From NCBI RefSeq assembly GCF_014648255.1, contig NZ_BMQT01000008.1:274135-338134 (forward strand): a DNA stretch of 64,000 bases, read 5' to 3'. The notes beneath the pieces are model-generated. The model worked only from the letters and a program-made list of their open reading frames with translations. It was not told the DNA's origin and did not search any database. Shown here piece after piece: positions 52,480-60,056 of the stretch (positions within the stretch are counted from its first letter, which is position 1; each line of letters begins with the position of its first letter). Made by a program: the position numbers and the translations under genes. The DNA is from Nocardioides albus. Its GTDB lineage: Bacteria; Actinomycetota; Actinomycetes; Propionibacteriales; Nocardioidaceae.

Positions 52480-53646
52480 CTAGCTGAGCATCCTGCGCGC
52501 GACTGCCCGTTGACGTGCAGCGATCCTGTCGGCATACCCCGCAGGGGTCAACGGCTCGCCGTGCGGGAGCAGGCTGCGTACCTCGGTGGTGCTCACCTTG
52601 TGGACGGTCGGCCCGTCGGCGGCGGTGAGATCACGTTCGAGCCGCTGCCAGCGCAGCATCAGCGAGCCGGTCCGGTGGCCGGTGGTCTCGAGCCAGTTCG
52701 CGATCGGCTGCCCGTCCAGGGGCGGGTGCTCCGAGATCACGAACCGCATCACCCCGTCGGGATCGGTGACCGCCTGAGCCTTGGTGAGGCTGGTCTGGTG
52801 GGTCTCGTAGTCGGTCGAGGCGTACCAGTCCGAGCCGACCTGGATGCCCTGGTAGGCGCACTCGTCACAGCGCGGCACCTCGATCACCAGCGCCTCGTCC
52901 TCGGCCAGCTCGTAGTGACCGATCGAGGAGAACTGCGACTCCAGCCCTCCCGGCGTGCGGGCCGGCACGGTGAGCGTGTTGACGGGCTCCTTGTACTGGA
53001 AGAACTGGGGGAAGGCGAACCAGGTCTGGATCGAGCCGGTCAGCGACCGGGCGGCGACCTCGTATTTCTTCCGGAGCAGGTCCTGGGTGAGCGGGCGGCG
53101 TGGCTTGCCGAGGGTGTCGGAGCGCTCGATCGTGATCGTGCCGCGGTTCTCGGTGTCCCAGTCGTTGAAGACCTCGCGCACGATCAGCGTCTTCGCACCC
53201 GGCTCGGCCGTGTAGGTGAACTCGAAGGATCCGTCGTAGTCCAGCTGGAGCTTGCGGTCGTCGAAGGCCATCAGGCTGGTCGCGGCGGAGTCCGCGGTGT
53301 AGGCGCCGCCCATCACCTGGAAGGAGAGGTCGGCGCTGGTCCCGCGACGGCCACGGACGACGTACTCGACGCCCTCTCGCAGGTAGGCGTTGAAGTAGAT
53401 CGCGTCCGGGTTGTCCAGGCCCTGCTTGGAGAACTGGTGGGTCGGGTTCACGAAGAGCGGCTGCTCGAGGTCGTAGTCGAACGCCGTCTGCATCGCCATC
53501 CGGATCCGGCCGGAGAGATACTCATAACCCTCGAGCCGGTCGGCCTCGGTCCGGATGAACGGCGCGTTCGCGATCAGCTCCTCTGCCTCCGCGATCGCCC
53601 GTTGCAGCGGTTCGGTCAGGCCGTACGCCGCGCTCTGCTCGGTCAC
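52480..53646 (-). CDS. DUF1214 domain protein, KstR-linked
   Basis: 388 residues from a GTG at 53646. The C-terminal third carries a DUF1214-type ending: VTDPDGVMRFVISEHPPLDGQPIANWLETTGHRTGSLMLRWQRLE read in pieces. The N-terminal part has EGYEYLSGRIRMAMQTAFDYDLEQPLFVNPTHQFSKQGLDNPDAIYF in pieces. The biochemical role is unknown. It overlaps the LLM monooxygenase stop by four bases (GTGA), so they are translationally coupled behind the KstR-type box at 54550. I recall a similar hypothetical in the mycobacterial KstR regulon (Rv3531c), unverified here. Confidence 0.8.
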   Translation of the reverse strand: MTEQSAAYGLTEPLQRAIAEAEELIANAPFIRTEADRLEGYEYLSGRIRMAMQTAFDYDLEQPLFVNPTHQFSKQGLDNPDAIYFNAYLREGVEYVVRGRRGTSADLSFQVMGGAYTADSAATSLMAFDDRKLQLDYDGSFEFTYTAEPGAKTLIVREVFNDWDTENRGTITIERSDTLGKPRRPLTQDLLRKKYEVAARSLTGSIQTWFAFPQFFQYKEPVNTLTVPARTPGGLESQFSSIGHYELAEDEALVIEVPRCDECAYQGIQVGSDWYASTDYETHQTSLTKAQAVTDPDGVMRFVISEHPPLDGQPIANWLETTGHRTGSLMLRWQRLERDLTAADGPTVHKVSTTEVRSLLPHGEPLTPAGYADRIAARQRAVARRMLS

Positions 53647-54539
53647 TGCGCAGCCTTCGCGATGATGTTCTCGCCATACCACTCGAGGTGCTTGATCTTC
53701 TTCTCCAGCGGCTCGGGGTCCGGGCCCTTCACATAGGGGTCACGGAACCCGACGATGCAGTCGGTCACGCCCTTGTCCTCGAGCCGCTTGATCCCGTCGA
53801 GGTCGTACGCGTCGTAGCTGATCACGTGCACCTCGAAGTCGTCTCGCGTGTCCCCCTCCTCGCGCCGGATCTCGGCGAGGCGCACCAGGAGGCGGTCGAG
53901 CTCCTCGCCGTCACCGCCGGCGTGCATCCAGCCGTCGCCCTTGACCACCGCGCGACGGAGCGCCGCATCGGCATGGCCGCCGACGAGCAGCGGGATCTTC
54001 TCGGTCGGCGCGGGGCGCTGCTGGAGCGGCTCGAACTCGTAGAACTCGCCCTTGTAGCCGAAGAAACTGTTTTCACCACTGGCGCTCGGATCGGTGAGAC
54101 CGCGCAAGATGTCCATGCACTCGTCCATCCGCTTCCCGCGGCGCTTCCAGTCGACGCCGAGGGCGGCGAAGTCCTCCGGCCACGGGGACAGGCCGACACC
54201 GAGTCCGAGCCGGTTGCCGGAGAGGAACGCGAGGCTGGAGGCCTGCTTGGCGGCCAGCACGGGCGGGCGCACCGGAAGCTTCACCACGAACGGCGTGAGA
54301 CGCAGCGTCTCGGTCACCGCGAAGAGGTGCGCGCACAGGATGAACGCCTCGATGAACTCCTTGCCCTGCAGGAACTCCCGGTCGCCGGTGTCGGTGTAGG
54401 GGTAGGTGGAGTCGGACTCCTCGGGATAGATCAGGCTGTCGGCGACGGTCATGCTGGTGTAGCCCGCTCGCTCGGCCGCCTGGGCCAGGGGCGCGTAGTA
54501 GTCGGCCTGCGTCATTGCCTCTGCATAGGTGAAGCGCAT
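53643..54539 (-). CDS. LLM-class flavin/F420-dependent oxidoreductase, KstR-linked
   Basis: 298 residues. Luciferase-like barrel: AEAMTQADYYAPLAQAAERAGYTSMTVADSLIYPEESD in pieces, then GLGVGLSPWPEDFAALGVDWKRRGKRMDECMDILRGL and IPLLVGGHADAALRRAVVKGDGWMH. F420H2 or FMNH2 is the expected cofactor. The ATG at 54539 has no Shine-Dalgarno, but TAGTCT lies six bases upstream at the edge of a KstR-type box, so translation is likely leaderless. The next gene (DUF1214) is coupled by a GTGA overlap. The substrate may be a steroid-derived intermediate, inferred from regulation only. Confidence 0.87.
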   Translation of the reverse strand: MRFTYAEAMTQADYYAPLAQAAERAGYTSMTVADSLIYPEESDSTYPYTDTGDREFLQGKEFIEAFILCAHLFAVTETLRLTPFVVKLPVRPPVLAAKQASSLAFLSGNRLGLGVGLSPWPEDFAALGVDWKRRGKRMDECMDILRGLTDPSASGENSFFGYKGEFYEFEPLQQRPAPTEKIPLLVGGHADAALRRAVVKGDGWMHAGGDGEELDRLLVRLAEIRREEGDTRDDFEVHVISYDAYDLDGIKRLEDKGVTDCIVGFRDPYVKGPDPEPLEKKIKHLEWYGENIIAKAAQ

Positions 54540-54549
54540 ACGCCAAGAC

Positions 54550-54563
54550 TAGAACGTGTTCTA
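54550..54563. promoter_or_regulatory. KstR-type operator, divergent LLM and deazaflavin-reductase promoters
   Basis: TAGAACGTGTTCTA, perfect palindrome in the 46-base region between divergent starts at 54539 and 54586. Minus-10 boxes overlap both ends: TAGTCT on the minus strand, TATGTT (54562-54567) on the plus strand. A single bound dimer would block both. Confidence 0.88.
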
Positions 54564-54585
54564 TGTTTCTGCCAGAGTGTTCCCC

Positions 54586-55071
54586 ATGTCGCCTTCTCTC
54601 GATCGTCCCGCAGGCCTCGATTCGCCGGTGACAGCGAAGATCATCAAGTACGGCGCCCGCGCCAACACCGCGCTGTTCAAGCTGACCAACGGCCGGATCG
54701 GCGGTCGGTGGCGGATCATGGCCGGCTGGCGCAAGCCCGCGCCCGTTCTGCTGCTCGAGCACGTCGGCCGCAAGTCCGGCCGCACCTTCACCACTCCCCT
54801 GCTGTTCATGAGATCGGGTGCCGATCTCGTCGTCGTCGGCTCCCAGGGCGGGCTGCCCAAGGACCCGCAGTGGGTCGCCAACCTGCGCGCCCAGCCCGAT
54901 GTCGCGGTCCGCGTCCCGCAGCGCGGGCGGCAACTCGTCCGGGCACGCATCGCCGACGCCGAGAAGCGGGCCGCGCTGTGGCCGCGGCTGCTGGAGACGT
55001 ACGCCGACTTCGAGACCTACCAGACCTGGACCGACCGGGAGATCCCGGTCATCGTCCTCTCACCCCGCTGA
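54586..55071 (+). CDS. Nitroreductase-family deazaflavin-dependent oxidoreductase (Ddn-like)
   Basis: 161 residues from ATG; a GTG at 54577 is in frame. The split-beta-barrel F420 protein signature is APVLLLEHVGRKSGRTFTTPLLFM, then LVVVGSQGGLPKDPQWVANLRAQPDVAVRV. The ending TYADFETYQTWTDREIPVIVLSP is also typical. The family uses F420H2 to reduce quinones, nitro compounds or enones. It is divergent from the LLM gene under one KstR-type box and 11 bases before a SnoaL-like gene. Reduction of a steroid enone is conceivable but not shown. Confidence 0.88.
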   Translation: MSPSLDRPAGLDSPVTAKIIKYGARANTALFKLTNGRIGGRWRIMAGWRKPAPVLLLEHVGRKSGRTFTTPLLFMRSGADLVVVGSQGGLPKDPQWVANLRAQPDVAVRVPQRGRQLVRARIADAEKRAALWPRLLETYADFETYQTWTDREIPVIVLSPR

Positions 55072-55082
55072 AGGAGACGTTC

Positions 55083-55523
55083 ATGACCGCGCACATCAAT
55101 GGCATGCAAGAGCTGATCGACCGCGCCGAGATCACCGACGCACTGACCCGCTACACACTGGCCGTCGACGATGGCGACTGGGACGCGCTCGACACGGTCT
55201 TCGCCGCTGACGCCACAATCGACTACTCCGAGTCCGGCGGCACCGTCGGCGACTTCCCCGACGTCAAGAAGTGGCTCGCCGAGATGCTTCCCGCGTTCTC
55301 CCAGAAGCGGCTGCACACCATCGGGCAGGTCGGCATCAGCTTCACCGACGAGGGCGCGGACGTCGTGGCGTACTTCGACAACCCGATGGTCATCTCCGAC
55401 GGGTCCGGCGGCGAGCGGGTCGTCGAGGTCGGCGGCCGCTACCACCACCGCTTCATACGTACGCCCGACGGCTGGCGCTCCCACCACCTGCACGAGCAGG
55501 TCTTCTGGACGCGAGGCTTCTGA
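55083..55523 (+). CDS. SnoaL-like (NTF2-fold) protein
   Basis: 146 residues. The N-terminal ELIDRAEITDALTRYTLAVDDGDWDALDTVFAADATIDYSESGG (in pieces) and the C-terminal GRYHHRFIRTPDGWRSHHLHEQVFWTRGF are the SnoaL_4/NTF2 pattern, a cone-shaped barrel with a hydrophobic pocket. Members include steroid isomerases, dehydratases and polyketide cyclases. GAAGGAGACGTTC precedes the ATG. It follows the Ddn-like gene by 11 bases and shares its KstR-type promoter; binding or isomerising a steroid intermediate is inferred. Confidence 0.82.
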   Translation: MTAHINGMQELIDRAEITDALTRYTLAVDDGDWDALDTVFAADATIDYSESGGTVGDFPDVKKWLAEMLPAFSQKRLHTIGQVGISFTDEGADVVAYFDNPMVISDGSGGERVVEVGGRYHHRFIRTPDGWRSHHLHEQVFWTRGF

Positions 55524-55527
55524 GCCC

Positions 55528-55917
55528 TCAGGCCGCGCGACCCCTGATGACCCAGTCCGCGAGCCCGGCGAGCGGCACCAGCAACTCCCGGCCGCGCTCG
55601 CTCAGTCCGTACTCCACACCCGGCGGCACCGTCGGGAAGACCGTACGCGTCACGATCCTCTCCTCCTCCAGGACGCGAAGTGTCCGGGTGAGCATGCGCT
55701 GGCTGATCCCCTCGACCCGGCGCCGCAGCTCGTTGTAGCGATGCGGACGCTCGGCCAGCATCATCACGATCAGCAGCGTCCACTTGTCACCGAGCATCTG
55801 CACGGCCTGCGTCACCGGACAGTCCTCGTACTCCCCCGCCGGGACCTTCGCCGGCAGTCCTGGCCCGAGCGCCGCGCTCACGATGTGCCGGGGCACATCG
55901 GTGTTCCCATCTGACAT
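55528..55917 (-). CDS. HxlR-family transcriptional regulator
   Basis: 129 residues. Winged helix of the HxlR type: CPVTQAVQMLGDKWTLLIVMMLAERPHRYNELRRRVEGISQRMLTRTLRVLEEERIV in pieces, then VPPGVEYGLSERGREL. The N-terminal cysteine in EDCPVTQ is the redox- or ligand-sensitive one known in the family. It is divergent from an SDR gene, with a perfect 16-base palindrome between them. It ends four bases from the convergent SnoaL-like stop. Confidence 0.92.
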   Translation of the reverse strand: MSDGNTDVPRHIVSAALGPGLPAKVPAGEYEDCPVTQAVQMLGDKWTLLIVMMLAERPHRYNELRRRVEGISQRMLTRTLRVLEEERIVTRTVFPTVPPGVEYGLSERGRELLVPLAGLADWVIRGRAA

Positions 55918-55957
55918 TGAAGTGCCTTCTTCCGCGAACGCCGCCGGGCGGCGAGGG

Positions 55958-55973
55958 TTGCTGACGTCAGCAA
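55958..55973. promoter_or_regulatory. Perfect 16-base palindrome, HxlR operator
   Basis: TTGCTGACGTCAGCAA, fully self-complementary, 40 bases upstream of the HxlR start and 22 bases upstream of the divergent SDR start. Confidence 0.75.
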
Positions 55974-55995
55974 TCTATCCATGAGGGAGAAGTAG

Positions 55996-56715
55996 ATGAG
56001 CACGATCGCAGTTCTGGGCGCTGGCCCCGGCCTCGGAATGTCGGTGGCGCAGAGGTTCGCCAAGGAGGGGTACGCCGTCGGGCTGGTCTCGCGCAGCTCC
56101 GACCGACACCCAGGCTATCTGGAGACGCTGGCAGCCAGCGGTGTGCGCGCGGTCGCGGTCGCGGCGGACCTACGTGAACCGGGTGGCCCCGCCCGCGCCC
56201 TCGCCGAGATCACCTCCGAGCTGGGCCCGATCGATGTCGTCTACCACGGTCCCGGCGCCCACGACCTGAGCGCGCCCACGGTCGGGATCCTCGAGACCGG
56301 ACCAGCAGACATCCGCCGTGCGATCGCCGAGACCGTCGAGCCGGCCGCAGAGGTCGCCAGCCTGGTCCTTCCCGCGATGCGCTCGCGTGGCAGCGGCTCC
56401 CTGGTGTACGTCTCCGGCCTCAGCGCGCTGGTCCCGCTACCGTTCCTCGGCCCCTACGCGCCCGCCTCGGGTGCGCTGCGGACCTACGCCCGCACCCTGG
56501 CCGCAGCTGCAGCCGAGGACAGCGTGCATGTCGGCTCTCTCGTCGTCGGCGGCCTGATCGAGCGCGGCGACATCCACCAGATGCTCACTGACCCCGCCAC
56601 CCCCTCCCCCTACGCCACCCTCGACCCCGCCGAGCTCGCCGACGCGGTCTGGCGCCTGGCCTTCGGGCTCGAGGACGAGGTGGTCTTCGACGTACTCACG
56701 CAGCCTGGCCAGTGA
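55996..56715 (+). CDS. SDR-fold protein with altered active site
   Basis: 239 residues. The cofactor motif AVLGAGPGLGMSVAQRFAKEG at about 5-25 is intact, and Ser140 in YVSGLSALVP and Tyr154 in GPYAPASGAL are present, but the lysine expected four residues after the tyrosine is Ser158. The normal NNAG is HGPGA. It thus resembles the atypical reductases that bind NAD(P) without classical SDR catalysis. GGGAGAAGTAG precedes the ATG. It is divergent from HxlR across a palindromic operator and so probably its main target, as with quinone or aldehyde stress genes controlled by HxlR regulators. Confidence 0.8.
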   Translation: MSTIAVLGAGPGLGMSVAQRFAKEGYAVGLVSRSSDRHPGYLETLAASGVRAVAVAADLREPGGPARALAEITSELGPIDVVYHGPGAHDLSAPTVGILETGPADIRRAIAETVEPAAEVASLVLPAMRSRGSGSLVYVSGLSALVPLPFLGPYAPASGALRTYARTLAAAAAEDSVHVGSLVVGGLIERGDIHQMLTDPATPSPYATLDPAELADAVWRLAFGLEDEVVFDVLTQPGQ

Positions 56716-56743
56716 GCCACTCGCACACAAGTCGCTTGGACCC

Positions 56744-57307
56744 ATGGGTTCTGAGCGACACGATGTCCGGGTGACCCATCTCGTACGTCCCCGTCAGCCG
56801 GACGATCTACCAGCCCTGACCGAGGCACTGCTCGAGCAGCAGCCGGAGACCCGCTACCCGGTCCGTAACCCGCTGCCGTTCCCGGTCAGCGAGTTCCTGC
56901 ACTACGGCGACGCGATCGCAGCCTGGACCGCGACGGTCGACGATGTTCCCGTCGGGCACATCTCCACAACGCGGAGCCACACCGGCATCAACGGTGGCGA
57001 CGAACTGCACAAGGCATGCGCCGCTGCACACGGCTGCGACGTCGAAGAACTGATGTGGATCAGTGCATTCTTCGTCGGGACGAATGCACGTCGGCTCGGC
57101 GTCGGCCGGGTGCTGTTGCGTACGGCGTTCGACAGCATCCTCGAGTCGGGCGGCTTTCCCTGCCTCGAGGTCATACCGGTCTTCCCAGCGGCTCTGGGTC
57201 TCTACGAGTCGACAGGCTGGACCGAGGTGCTCCGCACCCGCCCGGACTGGCTCGCCGACGTACCCGGCAGCGAAGGGCTCGAGGTCGTCGTCATGGTTCG
57301 TGGCTGA
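56744..57307 (+). CDS. GNAT-family N-acetyltransferase
   Basis: 187 residues. The acetyl-CoA motif A is FFVGTNARRLGVGRVLLRTAFDSIL, a variant of the Q/RxxGxG/A pyrophosphate loop, and the C-terminal PCLEVIPVFPAALGLYESTGWTEVLR completes the fold. An internal acidic stretch precedes it. The acceptor is unknown. It follows the SDR gene by 28 bases and is convergent with a membrane protein gene. A later in-frame GTG at 56771 is a possible start. Confidence 0.82.
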   Translation: MGSERHDVRVTHLVRPRQPDDLPALTEALLEQQPETRYPVRNPLPFPVSEFLHYGDAIAAWTATVDDVPVGHISTTRSHTGINGGDELHKACAAAHGCDVEELMWISAFFVGTNARRLGVGRVLLRTAFDSILESGGFPCLEVIPVFPAALGLYESTGWTEVLRTRPDWLADVPGSEGLEVVVMVRG

Positions 57308-57313
57308 GGGAGT

Positions 57314-57868
57314 TCAGGCGGCGCCGGCCCCGAGCTGTTCGTAGCGCCCATCGGCCGAGTGATCCACCGTTGCGGCGAGGACCCAGAGACCGAGCGCGGA
57401 CGGGGCCAAGGTCGTCCAGGTCGCCGCCAACTCGGAGTCGCCCGAGGACAGGCCGAGCCCGACGAGCGTCACCACCGGCGCGACCGCGGTCGCGATCGAC
57501 ACGGCCGACCAGAAGCGTCGTGGTTTCGCCGACAGCGGGATCAGCACGGACAGGACGCCCAGCAGCATCACCAGGCAGAGGACCACCGTGGCGATCAGTC
57601 CGGTGAACACGAAGACATGTGACGTGTGGCTCCCGAAGTTGGCATCCGGGTTGGTGACCAGGATCTTCCCGTACGCCAGCCCGGACCAGATTGCCTTGAC
57701 CTCCCGATGGTCATGCCCCGTCGAGTCGTCGATGCTGACCAGCACCGGAGCGGTGAGGGACACGATCAGCAGAATCAACGCCCCGACTGCCTGCGTCGCG
57801 CGCAGTCGATGGTCCTGCGTCGCCACGGTGCGCTCGATGGGGCCGGCCGGCTCGCTCGTATTCGCCAC
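57314..57868 (-). CDS. Four-helix membrane protein of unknown function
   Basis: 184 residues. Hydrophobic segments at about 28-48 (VGALILLIVSLTAPVLVSI), 85-112 (VFVFTGLIATVVLCLVMLLGVLSVLIPL), 120-140 and 155-168. The loop after the first helix is polar (DDSTGHDHREVKAIWSGLAYGKILVTNPDANFG in pieces). No recognised family; overall it resembles small actinobacterial integral membrane proteins. Convergent with the GNAT gene. Confidence 0.6.
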   Translation of the reverse strand: MANTSEPAGPIERTVATQDHRLRATQAVGALILLIVSLTAPVLVSIDDSTGHDHREVKAIWSGLAYGKILVTNPDANFGSHTSHVFVFTGLIATVVLCLVMLLGVLSVLIPLSAKPRRFWSAVSIATAVAPVVTLVGLGLSSGDSELAATWTTLAPSALGLWVLAATVDHSADGRYEQLGAGAA

Positions 57869-57977
57869 CCAGCCAAGTTAATCCGCCGAACGACAACCCG
57901 CCGGGCGTAGCAGCGGCGAGTCTCGTCAGGCTTCCGCACGAGCGAGGAAGACGTGCTCCCTGCCAGGGCGGTCGGGG

Positions 57978-58559
57978 TCAGCCGAGGCCCGGGCGGGCGT
58001 GGAGGGCGCCACCGGACTCGTAGAGGAGACCCTTGTCCTTGATGAGCTGACCGGCGGCCGCCAGGATCGGGCTGTCGCCGACGGCGGAGCCGGCCATCGA
58101 GACGATCGCCTCGAACATCTTGCCGGCGGCATCGTCGACGGCCGGCCAGTTCCACTCCGAGGGGGCAGCGCCGATGGGCTCGACGGCGTGCCAGCGGGTC
58201 GCGCGGGCCTCGGCCATCGTGGTCAGGGTGCTCCAGCCGAGGCCGCCGAGGCCGACGACACCGCCGAAGTTGAGGCCGATCAGACCCCAGCCGTTGCACT
58301 GGTACTCATACGCGGACGGCCCGAACTCGGCCGGGTCCAGCTCGACCCGGGTGATCACCGGCTCGGGGCCGGTGTTCGGGGCGTACAGCTTGAACGCGGG
58401 CCGCGCAGCCAGCAGCGAGGCCGACGCCGTCGTGGTGATCTCGCTCAACGGCTGGCCAGGCGCCGAGTAGGCGTCGAAGACGCGGAAACCGAGGTCGAGG
58501 GCATAGCCGACGACGAAACGGCGGTCGTCCTGAGCGGCGTAGAAGTTGCGATTGAACAC
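57978..58559 (-). CDS. Uncharacterised protein
   Basis: 193 residues from a GTG at 58559 with GAGG upstream; the frame stays open to 58676. The sequence opens with NFYAAQDDRRFVVGYALDLGFRVFDAYSAPG and has a glycine-rich hydrophobic middle, GWGLIGLNFGGVVGLGGLGWSTLTTMAEARA. No known motif and no signal peptide. It follows kshB on the same strand with 149 bases between, too far for clear operon membership. Coding is supported by composition and by the lack of a competing frame. Confidence 0.5.
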   Translation of the reverse strand: MFNRNFYAAQDDRRFVVGYALDLGFRVFDAYSAPGQPLSEITTTASASLLAARPAFKLYAPNTGPEPVITRVELDPAEFGPSAYEYQCNGWGLIGLNFGGVVGLGGLGWSTLTTMAEARATRWHAVEPIGAAPSEWNWPAVDDAAGKMFEAIVSMAGSAVGDSPILAAAGQLIKDKGLLYESGGALHARPGLG

Positions 58560-58708
58560 GTTGGGGGAAACCTCGCTTGTGCCCAGCCGGTCAGTCGACG
58601 TCGTTGGTGCCGGGTGACCGGTGGGATGTGGTTCGGGCAGCGCGACACTATCGCGCCAGACGGCCCGATCTGCCAACCGGTTGGCGATCTGTGGCTGTCG
58701 CGATTCCC

Positions 58709-59758
58709 TCAGGAGTACGTGCCACGGACGGTGTCGGTGGTCGGCAGCGACTGACAGCCGAGCCGGATCCCGTCATCGAGGTCCTCCTGCTCGAGGACGT
58801 CGTTGCGCATCATCTTCACCTCTCCCTCGAGCAGCCGGAACGCGCATGCCGAGCACTCGCCCTCACGACAGGAGTACGGCGCCTTGACGCCCTTCGCCTC
58901 GAGGAAGTCGAGCATCGCAGTGCCCGGGTCCCAGTCGTCGTACGTCGACGTGGTGCCGTCGAGCTCGATCTCGAGCGTGACGGGCTGCTTGGGAGCGTCG
59001 TCGACGACCTCGGTCTCCGCCTCCTTGACCGGGGCGACCTCGCCGAACGGGTTGCCGCCCAGGGAGGCGAACTTCTCCTGGTGACGCCGCGCCCGCGGGA
59101 ACTCGAGCTCCTTGAGCGCCGCGATCGTCGCCTTCATGAACGGCGCGGGCCCACAGACGAAGGCGTCGTACGTCAGGCGGTCGGCCGCGAACGCCTTGAG
59201 CTGCTCACCGGTGGGCAGCCCCTGGACCGACTCGAGCCAGTGGACCACCTGGAGTCGGTCCGGGTGCTCGGCGGCCAGCCGTGCCCACTCCTCGGCGAAG
59301 ATCACCGAGCGCTCGTCGCGGTTGGCGTAGAAGACGACGATCCTCCCCGTGCCTTCGCGCAGAGCGGTGCGGGCGATCGAGATGATCGGGGTGACGCCCG
59401 AGCCGCCGGCGAAGAGCAGGAAGTCGGCGTCGATATCGGCAGGGGTGAAGATGCCGCTCGGCGGGAGCACGCGGAGCGTGTCACCGGGGCGGAGGTTGTC
59501 GCAGATCCAGTTGGACGCGTAGCCGTCCACGGTGCGCTTGACGATCACCGTGAGCGGATCACCCGGTGCGCTGGAGAGGGAGTAGCAGCGGGCCGCGAGG
59601 CCGTCGCGGTCGCTCGGGACGGCGACGGTGAGGAACTGCCCCGGCTTCGGCTGGAACGCATGCCTCACGTCCTCGGGGATCTCGAAGACGATCGAGTGGG
59701 CGTCGGCGGTCTCCTTGACGACGTCGCTGACGGGCAGCAGGAAAGAGTCAGTAGCCAT
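58709..59758 (-). CDS. kshB: 3-Ketosteroid-9-alpha-monooxygenase reductase component
   Basis: 349 residues. FAD-binding ferredoxin-reductase domain at about 5-105 (RCYSLSSAPGD is the flavin RxYS motif), NAD domain at 110-230 (LLFAGGSGVTPIISI and CGPAPFM), and a C-terminal plant-type 2Fe-2S ferredoxin with Cys297, Cys302, Cys305 and Cys335 (SCREGECSAC...LGC). It passes electrons from NADH through FAD and the cluster to KshA, for 9-alpha hydroxylation of 3-ketosteroids. Its start overlaps the stop of a 102-residue protein gene by 11 bases, which in turn overlaps kshA, so all three are one operon. Confidence 0.93.
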   Translation of the reverse strand: MATDSFLLPVSDVVKETADAHSIVFEIPEDVRHAFQPKPGQFLTVAVPSDRDGLAARCYSLSSAPGDPLTVIVKRTVDGYASNWICDNLRPGDTLRVLPPSGIFTPADIDADFLLFAGGSGVTPIISIARTALREGTGRIVVFYANRDERSVIFAEEWARLAAEHPDRLQVVHWLESVQGLPTGEQLKAFAADRLTYDAFVCGPAPFMKATIAALKELEFPRARRHQEKFASLGGNPFGEVAPVKEAETEVVDDAPKQPVTLEIELDGTTSTYDDWDPGTAMLDFLEAKGVKAPYSCREGECSACAFRLLEGEVKMMRNDVLEQEDLDDGIRLGCQSLPTTDTVRGTYS

Positions 59759-60056
59759 CCTCGGCCCCGATCTGGATCCGGCCGTCGGCGACGGCTGCTT
59801 CGATGGACGCGGCCAGACGAGGGCAGCGAGCGTGGACGAGCCTGGCTCCGTCGGCGGCCGACTTGCGGCGTACGAGGTCGGGACACTGGGCCTGCGCCTC
59901 GGCCGTCCACTGGACGGAGGTCTGGTGCTCGCTGTTCTTCTTCACCCCGACGCGAGCAAGGCAGTCGAGGCACTCCACCTCGACCAGGCGGGCCTGGGTA
60001 TAGAGCCGCTGGTCCTCGACCGTTTCCTCGGACGTCGGGACGAACGAGGCCATCAA
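59748..60056 (-). CDS. Small CxxC protein between kshA and kshB
   Basis: 102 residues. One CxxC pair in VEVECLDCLARVGVKKN, with two later cysteines (QAQCPDL and HARCPRL), a possible zinc ribbon or small metal site. The rest is polar and helical. Four-base ATGA overlap with the kshA stop and 11-base overlap with kshB's start. This tight coupling suggests stoichiometric expression with the oxygenase system, for example in assembly or electron transfer; the family's role is not known to me. Confidence 0.8.
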   Translation of the reverse strand: MMASFVPTSEETVEDQRLYTQARLVEVECLDCLARVGVKKNSEHQTSVQWTAEAQAQCPDLVRRKSAADGARLVHARCPRLAASIEAAVADGRIQIGAEDGY

